DNA from: CAVPGH01 sp046726955
Lineage (GTDB): Bacteria > Acidobacteriota > Vicinamibacteria > Fen-336
DNA length: 6,714 bases
NCBI GenBank assembly: GCA_046726955.1
Contig: JBKPBQ010000520.1
Coordinates: 1 to 6,714, forward strand
Direction: 5' to 3'
Shown here: positions 1 through 6,101 of the stretch, piece after piece
Layout: each line of letters opens with the position of its first letter
Position numbering within the stretch: position 1 is the stretch's first letter
Translations under genes and position numbers: made by a program
The notes under the pieces: generated by a model
Database searches by the model: none
The model's input: only the letters and a program-made list of their open reading frames with translations
Told to the model about the DNA's origin: nothing

Positions 1-1007
1 GGACCCATGCGCACGCCCTCCGCGTCGGGATTGCCGACCGTAGTCGCTCGGAGGCGATCCCCGAGGCCCTCGCGCACCCGGTCGAGCACGGGCGTGGGCA
101 CGACGACGCGCCGGATGGCCGTGCACTTCTGGCCGGCCTTCTGCGTCATGTCGCGCACGACGTCCTTCACGAAGTATTCGTACGTCTCGCTCCCCGGCTC
201 CGCGTCGGGACCGAGGACGGCGGCGTTCAGGCTATCCGCCTCCACGTTCACGCGCACGTTGTGGCGGATCACCGAGCGCAACCCGCGGATCTTCATGCCG
301 GTCTCGCCGGAGCCGGTGAAGGCGACGACGTCCTGTGGCCCCACGTGCTCGAGGAGGTCGCCGACACCGCCCACGAGCACCGACAGCGCACCCGCGGGCA
401 GCACGGCTTTTTCGACGAGGATCTCGACCATCCGATGGGCGAGCAGGGACGAGCTCGTTGCCGGCTTGGTCAGGACGGGCACGCCGGCGAGGAGCGCCAC
501 CGCCGCCTTCTCCGCGAAGCCCCACGCCGGGAAGTTGAACGCGTTGATGTGCACGGCGACACCGTGGCGGGGCACGAGGAGGTGCTGGCCGTGGAAGCGC
601 GGACTGCGTCCGAGCGTCACGCCTTCGCCGTCGGGGAGGACGCGCACGGCTCCGAGCTGCCGGCCGATCTCCGCGTACGCGGACAGCGTGAACGTCGCAC
701 CGTCCACGTCGAACTTGGCGTCGCTGCGGGTGTTGCCGCCGCTCGTCACCGAGAGGTCGAGGAGCTCGTTCCGGTTGGCGGTGAGCGCGTCGCACATCGC
801 CTGGAGAAGCGCGCCGCGCTCGGCGAAGGTGAGCGCACGCAGGGCGGGTCCTCCCGTGTGACGAGCGAAGTCGAGGGCGGCCCGGCGGTCGACGCCGGAT
901 GCCCCCGCCCGCGCCAGCGGCTCCTCGGTCGCGGGATTGACGAGCGTCTCGAGCTCCCCGCTCGCCTCCACCCAGCGCCCGCCGATGTAGCTCGAGAGCG
1001 CGCGCAT
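1..1007 (-). CDS. PaaZ/BoxD-type CoA-semialdehyde dehydrogenase, 3' end cut by window edge
   Basis: This is an aldehyde dehydrogenase of the branch that oxidises ring-cleavage CoA semialdehydes: PaaZ (oxepin-CoA/phenylacetate route) or BoxD (3,4-dehydroadipyl-CoA semialdehyde, benzoyl-CoA epoxidation route). Only the first 335 residues are in the window; the C-terminal part lies beyond position 1. Visible motifs are HINAFNFPAWG (153-163), KPAT (181-184), FTGSGETG (230-237), NVEADSLN (254-261) and TQKAGQKCTAIRR (288-300). Catalytic Glu256 and Cys295 fall at the same numbers as I recall for E. coli PaaZ. The ATG at 1007 is the first possible start after an in-frame stop at 1035-1037; its ribosome site is weak (GAAG). 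It begins 4 nt after the ptrB stop, suggesting cotranscription. PaaZ carries a C-terminal MaoC hydratase domain (about 680 residues in all) while BoxD ends near 510-530. The missing end would decide, so no symbol is given. Confidence 0.9.
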   Translation of the reverse strand, partial: MRALSSYIGGRWVEASGELETLVNPATEEPLARAGASGVDRRAALDFARHTGGPALRALTFAERGALLQAMCDALTANRNELLDLSVTSGGNTRSDAKFDVDGATFTLSAYAEIGRQLGAVRVLPDGEGVTLGRSPRFHGQHLLVPRHGVAVHINAFNFPAWGFAEKAAVALLAGVPVLTKPATSSSLLAHRMVEILVEKAVLPAGALSVLVGGVGDLLEHVGPQDVVAFTGSGETGMKIRGLRSVIRHNVRVNVEADSLNAAVLGPDAEPGSETYEYFVKDVVRDMTQKAGQKCTAIRRVVVPTPVLDRVREGLGDRLRATTVGNPDAEGVRMG

Positions 1008-1011
1008 CGCT

Positions 1012-3090
1012 TCAGGCCGTGATGCCGACCTGGCTCAGGATGAACGCGTAGTCGAGCGCCGTCTCCCGCAGCGCGTCGTAGCGGCCGGAAGCGCCACCGT
1101 GGCCGGCGGCCAAGTTCGTCTTCAGGAGCAGCGGCTCGCCGCCCGTCTTGAGGGTGCGGAGCTTCGCCACGTACTTCGCGGGCTCCCAGTACATCACCTG
1201 GCTATCGTGGAACGACGTCTTCACGAGCATCGCGGGGTAGGCCTTCCGGTCCAGGTTCGTGTACGGGCAGTAGGACTTGATGGTGTCGTACTCGTCCTTC
1301 TTCTTGGGGTTCCCCCACTCCTCGAACTCGCCGACCGTGAGCGGCAGCGTCTCGTCGAGCATGCTGTTGATCACGTCCACGAAGGGGACCTTGGACACGA
1401 TCGCGCGGAAGAGGTCCGGGCGCTCGTTCGCCACCGCTCCCATGAGGAGCCCGCCCGCGCTGCCGCCCTCGATCACGAGGCGATCCGCGGACGTCCACTT
1501 GCCGGCGACGAGGTGCTCGGCCGCGGCGATGAAGTCGGTGAACGTGTTCTTCTTTTTCGTCATCCGCCCGGCATCGTGCCAGGTCTTGCCCATCTCGCCG
1601 CCGCCGCGCACGTGCGCGAGGACGATCGTGAACCCGCGGTCGAGGAGGCTCAGGCGGTTCGACGAGAAGCCGACGGGCAGCGAGAGGCCGTAGGCGCCGT
1701 AGCCGTACAGGTAGAGCGGGGCGCGGCCGTCGCGCACGAGCCCGCGCCGGTAGACGACCGAGAGGGGAACCCGGACGCCGTCGGGGGAGGTCGAGAAGAG
1801 ACGCTCCGTCGCGTACCGCTCGGGGTCGTACCCGCCCAGCACTTCCGTCTGCTTGAGCAGGACGCGCGTGCGCTTCTCCATGTCGTAGTCGAAGATCGAG
1901 CTCGGCGTGACGAGCGACTGGTAGCTGTAGCGGAAGACCGTGGTCTCGAACTCGGGGTTCGCATCGGGCCAGGCGGAGTAGACCGGCTCCGGAAAGGCGA
2001 GGCGATGCGACTCGCCCGTCCGGAGATCCGTGACACGGATGTGGGGCAGGCCGTCCTCGCGCTCGAACACCACCGCGTGGTGGCGGAACAGATCGACGCC
2101 TTCGAGCATCACCTCGGTGCGGTGGGGGACGATCTCCTCCCAGTGCTCGCGGCCGGGCGAGGCGACCGGGGCCTTCACGATGCGGAAGTTCCGGCCGGTG
2201 TCGTTGACGCGGATCCAGAAGTGCTCGCCGTGATGGTCGACGTCGTACTCCTGCTCGTGGACGCGCGGAGCGACGAGGGCGAACTCCCCGCGTGGGTCGT
2301 CCGCAGAGAGGAAGCGCGCTTCGGACGTCGTGTGGCTGCCGACGCCGAGGACGACGTAGCGGAGGCTCCGGGTGCGGCCCACGCCGATGTTGAACGCCTC
2401 GTCGACCTCGTCGTAGACGAGCTCGTGGAGGTCCGTGCCCAGGCGGTGACGGTAGAGCCGGTGCGGGCGCTTCGTCTTGTCCTCTTCCACCACGTAGAAG
2501 AGCGTCTCGTTGTCCGAGGCCCAGGCGACCGAGACGACCTTCTCGACGCGCAGCGGCAGGAGCGCGCCCGTCAGGAGGTCCTTCACCTGGAGCGTGTACT
2601 GGCGGAAGCCAACGTCGTCGAGCGAGAAGGCGAGGAGCCGTCCGTCGTCGCTCACGGTGTAGGCGCCGAGGTCCATGAAGGCCTGTTCTTCGGCGAGCGC
2701 GTTGAGGTCGAGCGTCACCGCCTCCGGCGCGTCCAGGCTCCCCTCGCGCCGGCAGTAGATCGGGTACTGCTTGCCCTGCTCCGTCCGCGAGTAATAGAAG
2801 AAGCGTCCCTTCCGGAAGGGGACCCGCATGTCCGTCTCCTTGATGCGGGCCAGCATCTCCGTGTAGAGGGCCGCCTGGAAGTCCTTGGTCGGCTTCAAGA
2901 TGGCGTCGGCGTAGTCGTTCTCGGCGGTGAGGTACGCCGCCACGTCGGGGTTCTCGCGGTCGCGCATCCAGTAGTAGTCGTCGACGCGGCGGTCGCCGTG
3001 CACCACCTCGACGCGCGGGACCTTGCGGGCGACCGGCGGCGACGGGCGGTCGGCGGGCGCTTCGATCGGGGCGGGGTGGGATGTCGTCAT
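1012..3090 (-). CDS. ptrB: Oligopeptidase B (S9A prolyl oligopeptidase family)
   Basis: A cytosolic serine peptidase of family S9A that cleaves short peptides after Arg or Lys. It has 692 residues (E. coli 686) and no signal peptide. An N-terminal segment typical of the family (HGDRRVDDYYWMRD, residues 31-44) is followed by the beta-propeller, then the alpha/beta-hydrolase domain from about residue 430. The triad is complete: Ser544 in GGSAGG, Asp629 in FHDSQ and His664 in AGHGG, each 12 residues after my recollection of E. coli numbering (532, 617, 652). The P1-binding acidic residues in GEFEEWGNP are present (Glu588, Glu590). The P2 acidic pair is replaced by Pro-Val-Gly (see findings). I chose the ATG at 3090. 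A TTG at 3141 would lengthen the frame by 17 residues but sits at the predicted transcription start. The chosen ATG has no clear Shine-Dalgarno. It is divergent from the hydroxyacid dehydrogenase and leads into the PaaZ/BoxD-like gene. Confidence 0.95.
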   Translation of the reverse strand: MTTSHPAPIEAPADRPSPPVARKVPRVEVVHGDRRVDDYYWMRDRENPDVAAYLTAENDYADAILKPTKDFQAALYTEMLARIKETDMRVPFRKGRFFYYSRTEQGKQYPIYCRREGSLDAPEAVTLDLNALAEEQAFMDLGAYTVSDDGRLLAFSLDDVGFRQYTLQVKDLLTGALLPLRVEKVVSVAWASDNETLFYVVEEDKTKRPHRLYRHRLGTDLHELVYDEVDEAFNIGVGRTRSLRYVVLGVGSHTTSEARFLSADDPRGEFALVAPRVHEQEYDVDHHGEHFWIRVNDTGRNFRIVKAPVASPGREHWEEIVPHRTEVMLEGVDLFRHHAVVFEREDGLPHIRVTDLRTGESHRLAFPEPVYSAWPDANPEFETTVFRYSYQSLVTPSSIFDYDMEKRTRVLLKQTEVLGGYDPERYATERLFSTSPDGVRVPLSVVYRRGLVRDGRAPLYLYGYGAYGLSLPVGFSSNRLSLLDRGFTIVLAHVRGGGEMGKTWHDAGRMTKKKNTFTDFIAAAEHLVAGKWTSADRLVIEGGSAGGLLMGAVANERPDLFRAIVSKVPFVDVINSMLDETLPLTVGEFEEWGNPKKKDEYDTIKSYCPYTNLDRKAYPAMLVKTSFHDSQVMYWEPAKYVAKLRTLKTGGEPLLLKTNLAAGHGGASGRYDALRETALDYAFILSQVGITA

Positions 3091-3145
3091 GGGGCGATTG
3101 TCGGGGAGGTTCGGCTCGCGGGAGCGAAAACGCGACGGCAAAGGC

Positions 3146-3175
3146 AGCGTATGCCCCGCCGGCTCCGCGTGTCAA
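3146..3175 (-). promoter_or_regulatory. Sigma70-like promoter for ptrB
   Basis: On the minus strand a perfect -35 hexamer TTGACA (3175-3170) is followed after 18 bp by TACGCT (3151-3146), which keeps the T, A and last T of the -10 consensus. The predicted start is near 3139, giving a leader of about 50 nt to the ATG at 3090. This also argues against the upstream TTG at 3141 as a start codon. It was found by eye only; the -10 is imperfect and the spacer is 1 bp longer than optimal. Confidence 0.5.
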
Positions 3176-3178
3176 ACG

Positions 3179-3187
3179 TGGTACCGT
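3179..3187 (+). promoter_or_regulatory. Possible extended -10 for the hydroxyacid dehydrogenase gene
   Basis: TG-G-TACCGT has an extended -10 TG and a TAnnnT hexamer. I see no matching -35. Transcription would start about 3194-3195, at the GTG start codon itself, which would fit the absence of a Shine-Dalgarno. It lies a few bases from the -35 of the opposing ptrB promoter, so the two could compete for polymerase. The match is short and could be chance. Confidence 0.25.
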
Positions 3188-3194
3188 GCCCGGC

Positions 3195-4154
3195 GTGACG
3201 ACCGTCTGGGTCCTCGCGCGTCCCGGAGACGCCGGGCTTCGCTCTCTGGAGCCGCCGCCGGCCGGAGTCAGGTTCGTGGTCGGAGACCAGACGGAGCAGT
3301 TCCAGAAGGCTCCTCCGGCCGACGCGATCTTCGTGTGCTCGCTGGGACGGAGGAAGGTCGAACCCGTCTTTCCGCTGTCGCCCAACCTGCGGTGGGTGCA
3401 CTCCCGGTCGGCGGGCGTCGAGCGGCTGCTGTTCCCGGCCCTCGTGGAGAGCCCGATCCCGCTCACGAACGGCAAGGGAGTCTTCAGCGCATCGCTGGCG
3501 GAGTGGGTGATCGGAGCCGTCCACTACTTCGCGAAGGACTTCAGGAAGCTCGTCAGGAACCAGACTGCCGGGCGGTGGGAGGAGTTCGCGCCGGAGATGG
3601 TGGAAGGGAAGACGCTCGGCATCGTCGGCTACGGCGACATCGGCCGGGCCACGGCCGCGCGGGCGCGCTCGCTCGGCCTGAAGGTGCTCGCCCTGCGGCG
3701 CCGGCCCGAAGAGTCGCGCGGCGACCCGCTCGTGGACGAGGTGCTGCCCGCGAAGGCGCTGCCGTCTCTCTTCGAGCGTTCGGACTACGTCGTCGTCGCG
3801 ACCCCCCTCACTCCCGACACGCACCACCTCGTAGGGAAGGGGGAGATCGCCCACCTTCGTCCCTCGGCCGTCTTCATCAACGTCGGGCGCGGGGCTGTCG
3901 TCGACGAGCCCGCTCTCGTCGAGGCCTTGCGCGAAGGGCGGATCAAGGGGGCGGCCCTCGACGTGTTCGAGGAGGAGCCGCTTCCCGCCGGAAGCCCGCT
4001 CTGGGGGCTCGAGAACGTGCTCGTCTCTCCGCACTGCGCCGACCAGACCGTGACGTGGCTGGAGGACGCGAGCCGCGGCTTCCTGGAGAACCTCGAGCGC
4101 TTCCGCCGCGGAGAGCCGCTCCAGAACGTCGTGGACAAGGCCCGCGGCTACTGA
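3195..4154 (+). CDS. D-2-hydroxyacid dehydrogenase (D-isomer specific, NAD(P)-dependent)
   Basis: It interconverts a 2-keto acid and a D-2-hydroxy acid using NAD(P)H; the exact substrate cannot be read from the sequence. It has 319 residues, normal for the glyoxylate/hydroxypyruvate reductase-like group. The N-terminal catalytic half is followed by the nucleotide-binding domain, with GYGDIG at 145-150. The second strand then ends in ALRRRP (Arg168-170) instead of an acidic residue, which hints at NADPH preference. The catalytic set is complete: Arg232 in NVGRGA, Glu261 in DVFEEEP and His280 in SPHCA. I placed the start at GTG 3195, just before the first strand (VWVLARPG). A GTG at 3186 is in frame, and an ATG at 3081 would add 38 low-complexity residues overlapping ptrB. 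No good ribosome site precedes any of them. It is divergent from ptrB and convergent with the dienoyl-CoA reductase (6-bp gap). It is not a full-length SerA, having no room for a C-terminal ACT domain. Confidence 0.92.
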   Translation: MTTVWVLARPGDAGLRSLEPPPAGVRFVVGDQTEQFQKAPPADAIFVCSLGRRKVEPVFPLSPNLRWVHSRSAGVERLLFPALVESPIPLTNGKGVFSASLAEWVIGAVHYFAKDFRKLVRNQTAGRWEEFAPEMVEGKTLGIVGYGDIGRATAARARSLGLKVLALRRRPEESRGDPLVDEVLPAKALPSLFERSDYVVVATPLTPDTHHLVGKGEIAHLRPSAVFINVGRGAVVDEPALVEALREGRIKGAALDVFEEEPLPAGSPLWGLENVLVSPHCADQTVTWLEDASRGFLENLERFRRGEPLQNVVDKARGY

Positions 4155-4160
4155 CGCGCG

Positions 4161-5018
4161 CTACTTCTTCGGCTTGAGCATCCCCATCATCTGCTTGGCC
4201 TGCGCGCGGTCGAGGTGCGCGAGCCCCGAGAACTCCTGGCCGGAGAAGAGCGCCTCGCCTCCGTCGATCGTGACCTCGTCGCCCGTCTGGTAGGGACTGG
4301 CGTCGCTCATCAGGTAGGCCACGAGGTTCGTGAGCTCCCAGTGCTCTCCGAAGCGGCGCCAGGGGATGCGCTCGAGCGCCTGCTTCTGGTACTCGGGGCT
4401 CGCCATGAGCCGGCTGAAGGCGCCCTCGGTCGGGAAGGGGCCGGGGGCGATCGCGTTGAGCCGGATCCCGTAGGCCGCCCACTCCACGGCCAGGCCCTTG
4501 ACGATCGCCCGCACGCCCGCCTTGGCCGCGGCGGAGGGGATCACGAACGCGGATCCGGTGGCCGCGTAGGTGGTGGTGATGGCGAGGATCTCGCCCTTCG
4601 CCTTGCGCACGATGAGGCGCCGGCCGAGCTCGGTCGTGCAGTGGAAGGTGCCGTAGAGGACGATCTGCACGACGGAGTTGAAGGCGTTGGCCGAGAGGTC
4701 CTCGGTGGCGGCCAGGAAGTTGCCGGCGGCGTTGTTGACGAGCTGGTTCGCGGGCCCGAGCTCGCGCTCGACCGCGTCGAAGGCCGCGCGAACCGCCTCG
4801 GGGTCGCGCACGTCGCAAGGAGCCGCCGTGGCCGTGCCTCCTGCGGCGCGGATCGCGTCGACGGTCTCCCGGAGCGGTTCCGGGCGACGCCCCAGGACCG
4901 CGACCTTCGCCCCCAGGCCCGCGAGACGGAGAGCGGTGGAGCGGCCGAGACCGGTGCCTCCGCCCGTGACGATCGTGGTCTTGCCGGCGAGCAGGTCCTT
5001 GCGGAACGGTTCGAACAT
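4161..5018 (-). CDS. 2,4-dienoyl-CoA reductase (NADPH), short-chain dehydrogenase type (DECR1-like)
   Basis: It reduces 2,4-dienoyl-CoA with NADPH, the auxiliary step for beta-oxidation of unsaturated fatty acids. It has 285 residues. It shows the Rossmann motif TGGGTGLG (18-25), Arg44-Arg45 after the second strand (NADPH 2'-phosphate binding), CDVRDP and NNAAGNF (95-101). The active site Tyr151 - Ser162 - Lys166 has the same spacing as human mitochondrial DECR1 (Tyr199, Ser210, Lys214), not the usual YxxxK pattern. Further DECR1-like blocks are PGPFPTEGAFSRL and DGGEALFSG. It is unrelated to the flavin/FeS enzyme FadH of E. coli. ATG 5018 is preceded by GGGAGG at 6 nt; an in-frame start 12 codons upstream lacks this support. 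It is the last gene of the leftward yciH-cupin-DECR run. A different enoyl- or dienoyl-CoA substrate remains possible. Confidence 0.9.
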   Translation of the reverse strand: MFEPFRKDLLAGKTTIVTGGGTGLGRSTALRLAGLGAKVAVLGRRPEPLRETVDAIRAAGGTATAAPCDVRDPEAVRAAFDAVERELGPANQLVNNAAGNFLAATEDLSANAFNSVVQIVLYGTFHCTTELGRRLIVRKAKGEILAITTTYAATGSAFVIPSAAAKAGVRAIVKGLAVEWAAYGIRLNAIAPGPFPTEGAFSRLMASPEYQKQALERIPWRRFGEHWELTNLVAYLMSDASPYQTGDEVTIDGGEALFSGQEFSGLAHLDRAQAKQMMGMLKPKK

Positions 5019-5024
5019 CGCGGG

Positions 5025-5030
5025 CCTCCC
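5025..5030 (-). promoter_or_regulatory. Shine-Dalgarno of the dienoyl-CoA reductase
   Basis: Minus-strand GGGAGG lies 6 nt upstream of ATG 5018 and fixes that start over the in-frame upstream codon at 5054. The rest of the 55-bp gap to the cupin gene shows no promoter-like or terminator-like sequence. Confidence 0.7.
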
Positions 5031-5073
5031 GGTGGATGGCCGCGAGCCTAGCACGCCTCGCCGGCCGTCTCGC

Positions 5074-5442
5074 TCACCGCGCCCGCTCGTCCTTCTTCGC
5101 GTACTCGGCCGCGCCCAGGAAGTGCAGCGAGACGTAGGGCGCGTCGCCCACCACCCAGCTGTCGTGTCCGGGCGGACAGTGGAACAGGTCGCCCGGGCCC
5201 ACCACGATCTCCTCGCCGTCGTCCATGCGGATGGCCGCGCGGCCCTCGAGGACGAGGCCGACGTGCTCGACGGGGCAGGACCGAAGGCCCATCGCGGCCC
5301 CGACGTGAGTGGACCACCGCCAGCCCGGGTCGTAGCGCGCGCGGCCCACGGAGAGACCGCCGATCCCGACCACGTCGAAACGTCCCTTCTCGAACGTCCG
5401 CGCGTCGTCCGCCGTCTCGAACCGCTTCACGGTCACCGTCAT
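5074..5442 (-). CDS. Small single-domain cupin protein
   Basis: A 122-residue protein made of one cupin beta-barrel; its substrate and function are unknown. Family features are FEKG (18-21), GRARYDPGWRWSTHV (33-47), the EHVGLVLEGR strand (59-68), RMDDG (72-76), GPGDLFHCPPGHDSW (82-96) and YAKKD near the end. Candidate metal ligands are His46, His60, Glu66, His88 and His93, but the spacing does not follow the classical two-motif cupin pattern closely, so metal binding is uncertain. No signal peptide or membrane segment is seen. ATG 5442 is chosen because AGGAGG stands 10 nt upstream. An in-frame ATG at 5475 overlaps the yciH stop as ATGA and would add 11 residues, but has a poor ribosome site. 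The gene lies 29 bp after yciH and 55 bp before the dienoyl-CoA reductase, probably in one operon. It could be a small-molecule sensor or an isomerase-like enzyme. Confidence 0.88.
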   Translation of the reverse strand: MTVTVKRFETADDARTFEKGRFDVVGIGGLSVGRARYDPGWRWSTHVGAAMGLRSCPVEHVGLVLEGRAAIRMDDGEEIVVGPGDLFHCPPGHDSWVVGDAPYVSLHFLGAAEYAKKDERAR

Positions 5443-5452
5443 GGCTGCGAAC

Positions 5453-5458
5453 CCTCCT
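5453..5458 (-). promoter_or_regulatory. Shine-Dalgarno of the cupin gene
   Basis: A perfect minus-strand AGGAGG lies 10 nt before ATG 5442. It decides that start against the ATG at 5475 that overlaps the yciH stop codon. Confidence 0.7.
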
Positions 5459-5471
5459 CGCCCCCGCAGCG

Positions 5472-5825
5472 TCATCCGCCGGCACGCTTGGACTTCAGCC
5501 CACGCGCACGAAGCGCCGCCTCGACCGCGTCGCGGTGGTCGCCCTGCAGCTCGAGCACCCCGCCTTTCACCGTCCCGCCCGTCCCGCAGGCCGACTTGAG
5601 CGCGCGCGCGAGGTCGCTTCGGTCCTCGTCGGTTCCGGGCAGGCCGGTCACGAGCGTGACCACGCGGTCGGAGGCGCGGCGCTCCAGGCGCAGCCGGATT
5701 CCCGCACCGCCCGGAGCCGCGGTCGTGGGCGCTCGGTCGGGGGGCTTCTTTGCCTTCGTTTCCTCGGGCGCGTCGCCGCCGGTGGAGTAGACGAGCCGGG
5801 CGTTGGGATCGGGTCTTCGCGTCAT
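5472..5825 (-). CDS. yciH: YciH, SUI1/eIF1-family translation factor
   Basis: A bacterial homologue of eukaryotic and archaeal eIF1 (SUI1). In E. coli YciH is non-essential and has been linked to initiation fidelity and to reduced translation under stress; it acts on the 30S subunit. This protein has 117 residues (E. coli 108). An N-terminal tail starts with NARLVYST (8-15), as in E. coli. A Lys/Pro/Ala-rich linker (about 20-40) precedes the SUI1 domain (about 42-114), with the signature CGTGGTVKGG (80-89), LELQGDHRD (91-99) and the C-terminal KSKRAGG. ATG 5825 is preceded by GAGG with a short 4-nt gap. It is the first gene of the leftward run with the cupin and dienoyl-CoA reductase genes, and divergent from the small protein gene at 5886. 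Identification is firm; the role in this organism is inferred. Confidence 0.95.
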   Translation of the reverse strand: MTRRPDPNARLVYSTGGDAPEETKAKKPPDRAPTTAAPGGAGIRLRLERRASDRVVTLVTGLPGTDEDRSDLARALKSACGTGGTVKGGVLELQGDHRDAVEAALRARGLKSKRAGG

Positions 5826-5851
5826 CGACCCTCGCTCTGCCGCCGCAGTCG

Positions 5852-5860
5852 TGGTAAAAT
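5852..5860 (+). promoter_or_regulatory. Extended -10 promoter for the small protein gene
   Basis: TG-G-TAAAAT is an extended -10 with a five-of-six match to TATAAT, in the only A/T-rich spot of a 60-bp divergent gap. No good -35 is present, as is usual for extended -10 promoters. The predicted start near 5867 gives a leader of about 19 nt containing the Shine-Dalgarno. On the opposite strand the same A/T core reads TATTTT (5861-5856) and could serve as the -10 of yciH, though without a recognisable -35. Confidence 0.5.
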
Positions 5861-5861
5861 A

Positions 5862-5874
5862 CGGAGTACCTCCG
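5862..5874. promoter_or_regulatory. 13-bp palindrome at the predicted transcription start
   Basis: CGGAG-TAC-CTCCG has perfect 5-bp arms and begins directly after the -10 hexamer. Its last base is the first base of the Shine-Dalgarno GAGGAG. It could be an operator between the divergent genes. It is less likely an mRNA hairpin, because the left arm would mostly lie upstream of the predicted start. Short GC-rich palindromes also arise by chance. Confidence 0.25.
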
Positions 5875-5879
5875 AGGAG
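5874..5879 (+). promoter_or_regulatory. Shine-Dalgarno of the small protein gene
   Basis: GAGGAG lies 6 nt before ATG 5886. It is the strongest ribosome site on the plus strand of this window and is strong evidence that the short gene is real. Confidence 0.75.
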
Positions 5880-5885
5880 TTCCCC

Positions 5886-6101
5886 ATGGCCAACCGTGGA
5901 CGAGCGACGTTTGCCAAGCGCCAGAAGGAGATCGCCCGGCAGGAGCGCGCGCGGGAGAAGGCGGCGAAGCGGGTCGACCGTAAAGAGCACAAGGTCAAGG
6001 TCGAGCGCAAGGCCGACGAGGATCCCGACATCGCAGGCATCGTACCCGGGCCACAGCCGCTCCCCTACGATCTCCTCGACGAAGAGCCACCAAAGACATA
6101 G
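5886..6101 (+). CDS. Small charged conserved-looking protein, function unknown
   Basis: A 71-residue protein in two halves. The N-terminal part, to about residue 43, is rich in Lys, Arg and Glu, with RATFAKRQKE (6-15), and is probably one long amphipathic helix. The C-terminal part is acidic and proline-rich, with DPDIAGIVPGPQPLPYD (46-62). I recognise the FAKRQKE-type opening from small hypothetical proteins annotated in several Gram-negative phyla, but know no function. No Cys pairs, signal peptide or membrane segment are seen. A strong ribosome site and an extended -10 promoter precede it, so it is probably its own transcription unit. It is divergent from yciH and convergent with the methionine aminopeptidase (9-bp gap). 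The basic helix would suit RNA or ribosome binding, and both neighbours relate to translation, but this is inference only. Confidence 0.85.
   Translation: MANRGRATFAKRQKEIARQERAREKAAKRVDRKEHKVKVERKADEDPDIAGIVPGPQPLPYDLLDEEPPKT

Noticed and set aside
7..1022. Overlapping plus-strand frames of 284 and 253 codons
   Set aside because: Antisense to the PaaZ/BoxD-like dehydrogenase, whose motifs and catalytic residues are intact. The plus-strand translations show no recognisable domain.
3091..3141. Extension of ptrB to the TTG at 3141
   Set aside because: The codon sits at the predicted transcription start, and the added 17 residues are not typical of the family, which begins close to the ATG at 3090.
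1099..3198. 699-codon open frame on the plus strand
   Set aside because: It is antisense to the whole of ptrB. Its translation is Val/Arg/Glu/His-rich low complexity with no family motif, which is what high-GC third positions produce opposite a real gene.
1202..3475. 757-codon open frame on the minus strand spanning ptrB and the divergent promoter region
   Set aside because: Shifted-frame shadow of ptrB with Arg/Pro-rich composition. It would also run through the beginning of the hydroxyacid dehydrogenase on the other strand.
4155..4160. Terminator between the convergent hydroxyacid dehydrogenase and dienoyl-CoA reductase genes
   Set aside because: The gap is only 6 bp and I could find neither a stable stem nor a T tract around it.
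4678..5790. 370-codon plus-strand frame
   Set aside because: It lies opposite three well-supported genes (dienoyl-CoA reductase, cupin, yciH) and is Arg/Pro/Ser-rich low complexity.
5826..5990. Extension of yciH upstream to 5990
   Set aside because: It would cross the divergent promoter and the small protein gene, and the added residues do not resemble YciH, whose NARLVYST opening follows ATG 5825.
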